Source of the DNA: an uncultured Ruminococcus sp. | GTDB taxonomy: Bacteria > Bacillota > Clostridia > Oscillospirales > Ruminococcaceae | NCBI GenBank assembly: GCA_900550695.1 | Contig: URTF01000048.1 | Location: 1 to 16,095, forward strand | DNA length: 16,095 bases | Direction: 5' to 3' | In this document: positions 1-6,944 of the stretch, in pieces | Layout: each line of letters opens with the position of its first letter | Numbering within the stretch: position 1 is the stretch's first letter | The notes under the pieces: model-generated | Told to the model about the DNA's origin: nothing | What the model saw: only the letters and a program-made list of their open reading frames with translations | Database searches by the model: none | Translations under genes and position numbers: made by a program

Positions 1-57
1 ATACGTTTGGAGATATCTACTGGGGAACAAAAAAATAGGGTACTATTGTATGATCTC

Positions 58-109
58 AAATCCTCTCGATAATGGTAATAGATAGAGTTACCATTAATAG
101 GGAGGATTT
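58..109. other. two-part hairpin upstream of the peptidase gene
   Basis: An outer 8-bp stem pairs AAATCCTC (58-65) with GAGGATTT (102-109). An inner 9-bp stem pairs 70-78 with 88-96 and closes a 9-nt loop. A 4/5-nt internal loop separates the two stems. The right arm is followed by GTTTATTG, which is only a weak U-tract, so this may be the terminator of a gene to the left, a leader structure, or a mobile-element remnant. No ORF or clear promoter is visible in 1-235; nothing else in that stretch can be supported. Confidence 0.5.
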
Positions 110-235
110 GTTTATTGTAATTTTGAAGTTTCTTACAAAAAATAAGAAAGAAGCTTTGAGGGAAAACGTTGAATTATTTTACAATATATAAGAGAAGTTC
201 TACATAAAAGAGTAATTACAAAGGAGAAAACCATC

Positions 236-1459
236 ATGAATTTATCAAATATTTTCGAATCCACCGATTTTGTCCATGCCAGTGGCACGAAGGAGGAAAT
301 GCAGGTCGCGGAGTTTCTGAAAGGTCAGTGTGAGACACTGGGAGTGAAGGCGAAGATTGAGGGATTCCGGGTTGCTATGGGGGATATTGAAGAGGCGCAC
401 CTTTTTGCAGATGGGAAGGAGATTACCTGCAAGGCGTTTAACTGCTGTGGAAGCGGCGTTGTAGAGGGGGAGCTTTATTATATGCCGGGGACAGATCCGG
501 TTTCTATGGCTGGGGCGAAGGATAAGATCGTGCTTCTGGATACCCAGGGAATTGGATTTTTCCCATATCAGGACCTGATGAAAGCAGGAGCAAAGGGGAT
601 CATTTTCCAGTACGGAAATATGTATTATCCAAATACAGATATTGACCAGCGCGATCTGCGCGAGGCCGTTGTAGGGGAAGAACGGAAAGTCCTTTGCGCC
701 ATGATCCATTCCAGCCAGGCTGTGGAGCTGGTGAAAAATAAGGTGAAGAATATTCGTTTAGAGGTGTCTCAGAAAGAATATGACGGGGAGTCCCACAATG
801 TAGTTGCGGAGCTTCCAGGCAAACGGGACGAGTTTATTGTGCTTAGTGCCCATTACGATTCCACTTCTTTATCTCATGGCGCTTATGACAATATGAGTGG
901 CTGCGCAGGCTTGCTTGGAATTATGGAGCAGCTGAAGGGAAAAGAACTGAACTATAGTCTTCGTTTCGTATTCTGCGGAAGTGAGGAGAGAGGGCTTCTG
1001 GGCTCTAAGGCATATGTGAAGGAGCATAAAGAGGAACTGGACAAAATAGTGCTGAACATTAATCTGGATATGATTGGAACTTACATGGGTAAATTTATCT
1101 CCTGTGTTTCCGCAGAGGATAAGCTGGCACATTATATTTCTTACATGGCAGCAGAAACCGGTTTTCCAATTGAGGCAAAGACCGGAGTATATTCCAGTGA
1201 TTCTACACCTTTTGCAGACAGCGGGATTCCGGCACTCTCTTTTGCCAGGATTGCCAGCTCCAATGTGGCACCAATCCATTGCCGCTATGATGTGAAGGAT
1301 GTTATGTCCATGGAGCAGCTTCAGTGGGATATTGATTTCCTGGCGAAGTTTACAGAGCGATTTGCAAATGCAGTTGTGTGTCCGGTTGCAAGGGAGATTC
1401 CGGAGAAGGTTAAGAAAGAGCTGGATGAGTATCTTTTCAGAAAAAGAAAAGAACTGTAA
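236..1459 (+). CDS. M28 family zinc metallopeptidase (aminopeptidase-like)
   Basis: This 407-residue protein is a probable cytosolic aminopeptidase of the M28 family, which uses two Zn2+ ions to cleave amino-terminal residues from peptides. The catalytic domain covers about residues 185-380. Visible candidate ligands are His206 (SAHYDS), Asp218 (GAYDN), Glu250-Glu251 (SEERG, general base plus ligand), Asp278 (NLDMIG) and His348 (PIHCRYD). Residues about 75-175 form an inserted protease-associated (PA)-like region. No signal peptide is seen. The ATG at 236 has an AAGGAG at 221-226, 9 nt upstream. The truncated methyltransferase gene starts 17 nt after its stop, so they were probably co-transcribed. 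Family and metal site are secure from motifs; the substrate is unknown. Codon usage resembles Lachnospiraceae rather than the genes to the right of 1950. Confidence 0.9.
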   Translation: MNLSNIFESTDFVHASGTKEEMQVAEFLKGQCETLGVKAKIEGFRVAMGDIEEAHLFADGKEITCKAFNCCGSGVVEGELYYMPGTDPVSMAGAKDKIVLLDTQGIGFFPYQDLMKAGAKGIIFQYGNMYYPNTDIDQRDLREAVVGEERKVLCAMIHSSQAVELVKNKVKNIRLEVSQKEYDGESHNVVAELPGKRDEFIVLSAHYDSTSLSHGAYDNMSGCAGLLGIMEQLKGKELNYSLRFVFCGSEERGLLGSKAYVKEHKEELDKIVLNINLDMIGTYMGKFISCVSAEDKLAHYISYMAAETGFPIEAKTGVYSSDSTPFADSGIPALSFARIASSNVAPIHCRYDVKDVMSMEQLQWDIDFLAKFTERFANAVVCPVAREIPEKVKKELDEYLFRKRKEL

Positions 1460-1476
1460 AAGGAAATTTAAATGTT

Positions 1477-2022
1477 ATGAACACAAGTGAAACCAGATGT
1501 GACAAACTCTTGAAGATCAAAACCTCTGGCCGGGATGATTCCCGATCAGACCAGTACCGTTATCCTTATGAGCCAACGCCTTATTCTGTATTGGAGCGCC
1601 TGGCAAACAGCGGATATATCCGCAAGAAGAATGTGCTTCTGGATTACGGCTGCGGCAAAGGCAGAGTGGAGCTATTTATGGCGTATCAGACACGCTGTCA
1701 TGCTATTGGAATTGAGTACGATGACAGGATTTTTGAAACAGCCTGTGAGAATAAAAACAGTGGGATTTCCGGTGAGCGCACCACATTTTTGCTGGAAAAC
1801 GCGGAGCATTATCAGGTTCCTACGGAAGTGGACCGCGTCTTTTTCTTCAACCCGTTTTCCATTGAGATCCTCAGGAAAGTGATCGCCGCAGTAACTGCTT
1901 CTTGCTATGAGAAACCTCGGGAACTGCTGCTGTTTTTTTATCATTTATCTGACGTTGATCGTAGTCAAAATTTTTCAGATCAAAGAAATCAAAGCCCTGC
2001 TCTGTCCAATCCTGCTTTATAA
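1477..2022 (+). pseudogene. SAM-dependent methyltransferase, 3'-truncated at a sequence junction
   Basis: The first about 158 residues are a class I SAM-dependent methyltransferase: motif I LLDYGCGKG at residues 54-62, an acidic residue (Glu80) at the end of the second strand, and FFNPFS at 123-128 in the motif IV position. From memory, relatives continue after the LLLFFY strand with a further 40 or so residues. Here the reading frame runs after residue about 158 (near 1950) into the antisense of the CapA gene, giving a low-complexity tail rich in Ser, Gln and Asn that ends by chance at 2022. The ATG at 1477 has a weak, distant AAGGA; an ATG at 1472 hits a stop after two codons. The protein as read is unlikely to fold normally. 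The substrate is unknown. It may be intact in its real genome if the junction is an assembly error. Confidence 0.75.
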
Positions 2023-3871
2023 ACTCTGTAAGCTCGGAAACCAGTGACTTCTGCGTGAATTTTACGGGGTTGTTTTTCGTTGTGGTTATGAGCGAGGCTT
2101 CTTCGCCGATGATATCCATATCCAAATTGGGGAATGAAGCGTCTTTTACGGTAATTTCGGCGTTTCCGACGTGATAAGCTATATCAGTGCCGTTCACATT
2201 GAAAACATAATACACCAGTTCGGGTATCGCAACACAGCTCGTTCCGTTATAGCCCGAAACAGCGGAAACTATCCTCTGACCGACGGCATAGGAAGGGTCG
2301 CCCTTGACCTGCTCGCTCGGCAAGCCTGCTTTTGCGAGGTCTATCGTCATATCTATCGGCGTATCGTTCAGATAGTCATAATAGATATGCGCTTTATACA
2401 AGGTCGTGCTGTGTTTGAAAATATCATCGCCCGTTTTTTTGACCGCTTCTTCGGGCGAATACTGCGAGATAATCTCATAGCCGACAAAGCTTACGTCCTC
2501 ATAAGCGTTCACATACTGCCGAAGCTCCTCATACGAGCCTGCACTTCCCAAGTGTCTGTCTGCAAATTTCACATTGTCATATATCGGCACAAAGCTTTCA
2601 TCGAGAACATAGTCGGCACTGTTCAGTTTGATATCGGAAGCTTTGTTTTCACCTAAAAATTCGGGTGAAACAGTTTCGTTGATAACGCTGTCGATATAGT
2701 CCATATCAAAACGGTACGAAGAGTTTATACCGTGACTTTTTGCAAGCGCATCACTGTACTGCGAATAAAAATAAACTCGGTTGTCGGAATATCTTGCATC
2801 GTAATGCTGTATTGTCGGAAGAAGCAAAACATCGGTTATGTACGGCTCGCCGTCATCATATCGGTCAACGTAGAAGTCAAGCACACCTCCGATGAGATTT
2901 CTCGGCTTTGACTGCGCCGAAACGAAATTGCCGAGCGAATATGCACAGAGCATTTTTCCGCCGTCCTCACGCTCTATCCACTCGATATCACGCAGAACGT
3001 GTGGGTGCGTTCCGATTATCATATCTGCACCCGCATCGGCAAGCTTTTTCGCCGTGCTTCGCTGGATATCGGAAATAATACTCGAATCCTCAACGCCCCA
3101 GTGAAGCGAAACTATGCAGAGGTCGGATATCTCTTTCGCTTTTTTTATGTCGCTCACCATGCCGTCAACATCGTTCGCATTGCCTATTACAAGCTCCGAA
3201 CCTGCAGGCAGTTTCAGACCGTTCGTACTCTCCGTATAGGAAAGAAACGAGAACGTCACGCCCTGCTCGGTAAGCGTTCGGATATTTTCCTTGTCCTCCG
3301 CATTGCGGTATGCGCCGAGTACGACAGCCTCGGGGCGTGAATCCCAATAGTCAAGGCAGGCTGAAAGTCCGCTTTCGCCCTTATCAAGAACGTGATTGTT
3401 CGCCATTGTGAAAACATCGAAACCAATATTTATCATATAGTCGCCGAGTGCTTTCGGGCTGTTGAAGCACGGATAGGTCGATGGCTTGAACATATCATTG
3501 CAGATAAGCGTTTCCTGATTGAGTATCGCAATATCGGCACTTTCGATATGATCGTCAACGTTGTCATATTCATAAGCGAAGTCGTAGCCGTCCCCGTTCG
3601 CACGGCGTGCCGCCTGCTCATAAAGACTGCTGTGGATAAGGTTGTCCCCTGCCGCCGCAATGTGTATATGCGAAGTGAGCTGAGGTTCATGCACGGTTTC
3701 GGCGGTCGTTGTTTCTGTAGTTTCAACAGTCGTTTCGGCAGTTGTTTCTTCCGATACTATATCGGTACGGATCGTAGCCTCGGCAGGAATTGCTTCTTCG
3801 ACCTTTGAACAGCCCGAAGCAAATAAAAACGAAACGGCAAGCAGAAACGAGCTTACTTTATGAACTTTCAT
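1871..3871 (-). CDS. CapA-family (PGA_cap, metallophosphatase-fold) lipoprotein
   Basis: This is a probable surface lipoprotein of the CapA/PGA_cap family, related to the poly-gamma-glutamate capsule protein CapA. The N terminus (MKVHKVSSFLLAVSFLFASG then Cys21) is a lipoprotein signal with lipobox ASGC, followed by a Thr/Glu-rich linker (about 37-60). The domain spans about 68-340 and shows GDN (75-77), NQET (118-121), ANNHVLDKG (157-165), HWG (257-259), THPHV (288-292) and SLGNFV (312-317). A further about 300-residue C-terminal region is not one I recognise. The ATG at 3871 is chosen because AGGGG lies 7 nt upstream; an in-frame TTG at 3886 overlaps that site. The last about 25 codons (below about 1945) are antisense of the methyltransferase, so the true C terminus is lost or altered. 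No capsule genes are nearby, so its job is not known. Confidence 0.85.
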   Translation of the reverse strand: MKVHKVSSFLLAVSFLFASGCSKVEEAIPAEATIRTDIVSEETTAETTVETTETTTAETVHEPQLTSHIHIAAAGDNLIHSSLYEQAARRANGDGYDFAYEYDNVDDHIESADIAILNQETLICNDMFKPSTYPCFNSPKALGDYMINIGFDVFTMANNHVLDKGESGLSACLDYWDSRPEAVVLGAYRNAEDKENIRTLTEQGVTFSFLSYTESTNGLKLPAGSELVIGNANDVDGMVSDIKKAKEISDLCIVSLHWGVEDSSIISDIQRSTAKKLADAGADMIIGTHPHVLRDIEWIEREDGGKMLCAYSLGNFVSAQSKPRNLIGGVLDFYVDRYDDGEPYITDVLLLPTIQHYDARYSDNRVYFYSQYSDALAKSHGINSSYRFDMDYIDSVINETVSPEFLGENKASDIKLNSADYVLDESFVPIYDNVKFADRHLGSAGSYEELRQYVNAYEDVSFVGYEIISQYSPEEAVKKTGDDIFKHSTTLYKAHIYYDYLNDTPIDMTIDLAKAGLPSEQVKGDPSYAVGQRIVSAVSGYNGTSCVAIPELVYYVFNVNGTDIAYHVGNAEITVKDASFPNLDMDIIGEEASLITTTKNNPVKFTQKSLVSELTEFIKQDWTEQGFDFFDLKNFDYDQRQINDKKTAAVPEVSHSKKQLLRRSLS
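1938..1958. other. breakpoint between two unlike sequence segments
   Basis: Two convergent genes meet here and each reads into the antisense of the other. The methyltransferase on the plus strand loses its homology after about 1953. The CapA frame on the minus strand reads, below about 1945, the antisense of the methyltransferase until a chance stop at 1871. There is no terminator, intergenic gap, target-site duplication, inverted repeat or transposase at the join. Codon style also changes across it. The exact base cannot be fixed by eye. Confidence 0.7.
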
Positions 3872-3915
3872 TTTGTTACCCCTCAAAAAATGATTGTCGA
3901 AATATTGTTTTCATA

Positions 3916-3944
3916 ATTATAGTAAATTTTCGTCAAAAAATCAA
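3916..3944 (-). promoter_or_regulatory. sigma-A type promoter of the CapA-like gene
   Basis: On the minus strand a TTGATT -35 (3939-3944) and a perfect TATAAT -10 (3916-3921) are separated by exactly 17 nt, about 45 nt upstream of the start codon. It diverges from the polymerase promoter. The LexA box lies about 50 nt further upstream, so SOS control of this gene is not implied. Confidence 0.7.
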
Positions 3945-3992
3945 GCATTTCTTCAAAAAAATACAAGCCAAGAAAAAAATTATTTAAAAAAT

Positions 3993-4006
3993 CGAACAAA
4001 AGTTCT
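3993..4006 (+). promoter_or_regulatory. LexA (DinR-type) SOS box
   Basis: CGAACAAAAGTTCT matches the Gram-positive LexA operator CGAACnnnnGTTCG, with a perfect GAAC-N4-GTTC core (3994-4005). Its last base is the first base of the -35 hexamer of the polymerase promoter, so bound LexA would block RNA polymerase. Further GAAC half-sites lie at 4017-4020 (CGAACATATATGC, degraded partner) and 4038-4041, spaced 23 and 21 nt apart, which may allow extra contacts. Confidence 0.85.
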
Positions 4007-4034
4007 TGCAAAAATCGAACATATATGCTATAAT
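4006..4034 (+). promoter_or_regulatory. promoter of the SOS polymerase operon
   Basis: TTGCAA (4006-4011) and a perfect TATAAT (4029-4034) are separated by 17 nt. Transcription would start near 4041, giving a very short leader before the ATG at 4057. The promoter overlaps the LexA box. Confidence 0.85.
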
Positions 4035-4056
4035 ATAGAACAAAGGGAGTGAGAGT

Positions 4057-5556
4057 ATGGAACAGCATGATCGGATATATATTGCAATAGACTTAAAATC
4101 ATTTTATGCTTCGGTCGAATGTGTCGGGCGAGGACTTGATCCGCTCGGCGTGAACCTTGTTGTCGCCGACCCGTCACGGACGGAAAAAACTATCTGCCTT
4201 GCCGTTTCGCCCTCGCTCAAAGCACACGGGATATCGGGCAGAGCACGTCTTTTTGAGGTAATAGAGCGTGTGAAGCAGGTCAACAACGAGCGCCGATACA
4301 AAGCACCGAACCGAAAATTCAGCGGCAAGTCCTATTATGCCGAAGAGCTTGCCAAAGACCCGTCGCTCGAGCTTGACTACATCGTTGCACCTCCGCAGAT
4401 GGCAAAATATATGGAGGTCAGCACTCACATATACGAAATTTATCTGAAATACGTCGCTCCCGAGGATATTCATATCTATTCCGTGGACGAGGTTTTCATC
4501 GATGCGACCGCCTATCTTGACACCTACAAGCTTTCTCCCCGTGAGTTTGCGGCAATGCTTATCAACGATGTTATGGACAAAACGGGCATAACCGCCACCG
4601 CAGGCATCGGGACGAATCTTTATCTTTGCAAGATAGCAATGGATATCGTTGCCAAGCATATCCAAGCCGACAAAAACGGCGTTCGCATCGCCGCTCTTGA
4701 CGAGATGAACTATCGGCGGTTTTTGTGGGCGCATACACCGCTCACGGATTTCTGGCGTGTGGGAAAGGGCTATGCCGACAAGCTTGAAAAAAACGGACTT
4801 CACACAATGGGCGACATTGCCCGTGCTTCGCTTGACCCGAACGAGGAAAATTTCCTTTACAAGCTTTTCGGCGTAAATGCGGAGCTTCTCATCGACCACG
4901 CTTGGGGTTACGAACCCTGCACCATTGCTGACATAAAATCCTACCGTCCCGAATCGAACAGTCTGAGCACGGGACAAGTTCTTCAATGTGCCTACACCGT
5001 CGCAAAGGCACGCATCGTTATCCGTGAAATGGCTGATATGCTCTCGCTTGACCTTGTGGACAAGCGGCTCGTCACCGATCAGATAGTTCTCACTATCGGC
5101 TATGACAAGGAAAACATCGGCTACAAGGGCGAAAGCACCGTTGACCGCTACGGCAGAAAGATACCGAAGCCTGCACACGGAACGATAAATCTCCCGTTCA
5201 GAACGGCTTCATCACGGATAATAACGGACGCTGTTGCCGAGCTTTACGACCGCATAACAGACCCGTCACTCTCCGTTCGGCGAATGTATGTTGTGGCAAA
5301 TCATATTGTCAGCGAGAAGCAGACTTCCTATGAAACCGAAGAAGCCGTTCAGCTTGATTTTTTCACCGATACAGAAAAGCTCGAACGTGAAAAAGCCGCC
5401 GAAAAGGAACGCCTGCGCCGTGAAAAAGCAATGCAGCTCTCTATGCTTGAAATAAAGAAAAAATACGGAAAAAACGCCGTTCTGCGAGGTATGAACTTTG
5501 AGGACGGAGCGACTGCACGTGAGCGTAACGGTCAGGTCGGCGGTCACAAGGCGTAA
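4057..5556 (+). CDS. Y-family translesion DNA polymerase (DinB/UmuC-like), SOS-regulated
   Basis: This 499-residue protein is a Y-family DNA polymerase that copies past damaged template bases. The palm shows Asp12 in IAIDLKSFYASVE and the catalytic pair Asp144-Glu145 in YSVDEVF, followed by TAGIGTN (181-187). Helix-hairpin-helix and little-finger regions follow to about 420. QLDFF (432-436) fits a beta-clamp binding motif, then comes a charged, probably coiled helix (437-470) and a tail ending GQVGGHKA that I recall as characteristic of the Clostridia subgroup. It is longer than DinB (about 350 residues) because of this tail. The AAGGGAG at 4043-4049 sets the ATG at 4057. A LexA box and promoter directly upstream show SOS control. 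A YolD-like gene follows after 23 nt, the pairing seen with UvrX/YqjW-type polymerases. All catalytic acids are present, so it should be active. Confidence 0.93.
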   Translation: MEQHDRIYIAIDLKSFYASVECVGRGLDPLGVNLVVADPSRTEKTICLAVSPSLKAHGISGRARLFEVIERVKQVNNERRYKAPNRKFSGKSYYAEELAKDPSLELDYIVAPPQMAKYMEVSTHIYEIYLKYVAPEDIHIYSVDEVFIDATAYLDTYKLSPREFAAMLINDVMDKTGITATAGIGTNLYLCKIAMDIVAKHIQADKNGVRIAALDEMNYRRFLWAHTPLTDFWRVGKGYADKLEKNGLHTMGDIARASLDPNEENFLYKLFGVNAELLIDHAWGYEPCTIADIKSYRPESNSLSTGQVLQCAYTVAKARIVIREMADMLSLDLVDKRLVTDQIVLTIGYDKENIGYKGESTVDRYGRKIPKPAHGTINLPFRTASSRIITDAVAELYDRITDPSLSVRRMYVVANHIVSEKQTSYETEEAVQLDFFTDTEKLEREKAAEKERLRREKAMQLSMLEIKKKYGKNAVLRGMNFEDGATARERNGQVGGHKA

Positions 5557-5579
5557 ATTTTTCAAAGGGAGGAAAGGTC

Positions 5580-6005
5580 TTGTCTGCGCTAAAAGCAACT
5601 CATAAATATGACGATATAATCAACCTGCCGCACCACACATCGCCAGCCCGACAGCCAATGTCGAGGATAAGCCGTGCGGCGCAGTTCGCACCTTTTGCTG
5701 CTCTGACGGGTTTTGAGGACTGCACTGACGAGGCCGCACGACTTACCTCCGAAAAGCCCGAGCTTACCGAAACGATGCAGAACGAGCTGAACGAAAAGCT
5801 TCGCATCATTACCGAGCGGATAGACGAACGCCCCGAAGTGACCGTGACATTTTTCATTCCCGATGCGCTCAAAGAGGGCGGTGCGATAACGCTTTTCAGC
5901 GGTTCTGTCAGGCGAATAGATGAGATCGAACGGAAGATGATCTTCACCGACCGCACCGAGATCCGGCTTGACAATATTTTAAAGATAAGTATGGGGGAAA
6001 ATTAA
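5580..6005 (+). CDS. YolD-like family protein
   Basis: This 141-residue protein belongs to the YolD-like family, small proteins encoded beside Y-family polymerases in Firmicutes and thought to act as UmuD-like accessory factors; their mechanism is not settled. The N-terminal block PMSRISRAAQFAPFAALTG (residues 26-44) is the family signature, followed by a helical middle (60-82) and a C-terminal beta-rich part with the SGSVRRID turn. The start is a TTG with a very strong GGGAGG at 5567-5572, 7 nt upstream; no ATG lies near. It follows the polymerase by 23 nt. Its TAA overlaps the ATG of the AraC gene (TAATG), so the three genes look like one operon with translational coupling. Family assignment is good; the biochemical role is inferred from neighbourhood. 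Confidence 0.85.
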   Translation: MSALKATHKYDDIINLPHHTSPARQPMSRISRAAQFAPFAALTGFEDCTDEAARLTSEKPELTETMQNELNEKLRIITERIDERPEVTVTFFIPDALKEGGAITLFSGSVRRIDEIERKMIFTDRTEIRLDNILKISMGEN

Positions 6006-6823
6006 TGTATTGCTCGATTTATCCTGTCATCGGCAGGCAGACCGAACTGCCGTTCTATGTTTCGGGAATAGGCATTTCCGAACCCGAATATCACGTTATC
6101 CGTGAAAACGGACTTGCTTCGCACCAGTTTCTTTTCGTCAGCGAAGGGGCGGGAACATTCGGCATCGGCGGCAAAAGCTTTCCGCTGAACACGGGCAGTA
6201 TTCTTTATGCGGCAAAGGGCGTTCCGCACGAATATTACCCGAACAGCGAGGTTTTCACAACGAACTGGGTCGTTTTCCGAGGCGAACATCTTTCCGAGCT
6301 TATGAGAACGCTCGGCTTCGGCGAATACGGCATTGCGGAAAATTCGGCAAACGAGACCGTGCGCTCGATGTTTAATTTGCTCCTTTCGGCGGCGAAAGAA
6401 CCCGACTGCGATCCGGAAAAATGCTCCTGTCTTCTCTATGAATACATACTCGAAATGCGGAAAATATTTTGTCAAAAGCGAGGAAATGACCTTGCCGCCG
6501 ACAGCGTGACCGACACCGCTGTACGCTACATAAATGAGCATTTCAGCGAGGATATAACGCTCGGTGCGCTTGCTTCGCCGGCGAATATTTCGGAACAGCA
6601 TTTCTGCCGTCTTTTCAAGGCACGTTTCGGACTCCGACCTATGGAATATGTTGCGCTCAAACGCATTTCACACGCAAAGTCTTTGCTTGAAACCACGGAC
6701 GAAAGCATTTCCCGAATAGGTGAACTCTCGGGATACCCCGACCCGAACTATTTCGGGATAGTTTTCCGACGATATGAGGGTGTTTCGCCGAGCCTTTACA
6801 GAAATATGCACGGCATCAGGTGA
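6005..6823 (+). CDS. AraC-family transcriptional regulator with cupin sensor domain
   Basis: This is a 272-residue one-component regulator. Residues about 25-95 form an AraC-type cupin/ligand-binding domain (HQFLFVSEGAG, then FPLNTGSILYAAKGVPHEYY, which in relatives contacts a sugar). Residues about 168-270 carry two helix-turn-helix units, the second ending in the typical FRRYEGVSPSLYR. Such proteins usually activate carbohydrate-use genes when bound to a sugar. The ATG overlaps the YolD stop by one base and has GGGGG at 5993-5997, 8 nt upstream, so it is co-expressed with the SOS operon. The gene immediately downstream on the same strand is the GH59 glycosidase, with its own promoter and a palindrome in the 120-nt gap, so it is the likely target. 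No separate promoter for this gene is visible. Confidence 0.88.
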   Translation: MYCSIYPVIGRQTELPFYVSGIGISEPEYHVIRENGLASHQFLFVSEGAGTFGIGGKSFPLNTGSILYAAKGVPHEYYPNSEVFTTNWVVFRGEHLSELMRTLGFGEYGIAENSANETVRSMFNLLLSAAKEPDCDPEKCSCLLYEYILEMRKIFCQKRGNDLAADSVTDTAVRYINEHFSEDITLGALASPANISEQHFCRLFKARFGLRPMEYVALKRISHAKSLLETTDESISRIGELSGYPDPNYFGIVFRRYEGVSPSLYRNMHGIR

Positions 6824-6858
6824 TGTTCAGATTTTAAGAGTAAGATAAATATTTACGA

Positions 6859-6887
6859 TTGAAGAACTGCGGTATTTATGGTATCAT
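6859..6887 (+). promoter_or_regulatory. promoter of the GH59 gene, with upstream palindrome
   Basis: TTGAAG (6859-6864) and TATCAT (6882-6887) are spaced 17 nt. Transcription would begin at about 6894, leaving a 50-nt leader before the preferred ATG at 6945. The 10-nt palindrome TAAATATTTA (6846-6855) sits just upstream of the -35, where an AraC-type activator could bind; this is inference. Confidence 0.6.
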
Positions 6888-6944
6888 CTTCTTATGGAAA
6901 TGATTTTCAAAGCTGAAAATATACGGGAAGAAAGGATCGTAATT

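Noticed and set aside
2171..3808. Several plus-strand open frames (2171-2656, 2999-3340, 3392-3808)
   Set aside because: They lie antisense to the CapA-like gene, are Cys/Arg/Ile-rich and lack Shine-Dalgarno sites.
3872..3886. TTG start giving five extra residues on the CapA-like protein
   Set aside because: It overlaps the AGGGG ribosome site of the better ATG at 3871, which also yields a standard lipoprotein signal.
4174..5178. A 334-codon open frame on the minus strand
   Set aside because: It is the antisense shadow of the Y-family polymerase gene, whose catalytic motifs, Shine-Dalgarno site and promoter are all on the plus strand.
6002..6601. A 199-codon minus-strand frame opposite the AraC gene
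   Set aside because: The AraC gene has clear cupin and helix-turn-helix motifs; the opposite frame has no motif and no ribosome site.
6894..6944. Upstream ATG start for the GH59 gene
   Set aside because: It coincides with the predicted transcription start and has no ribosome site.
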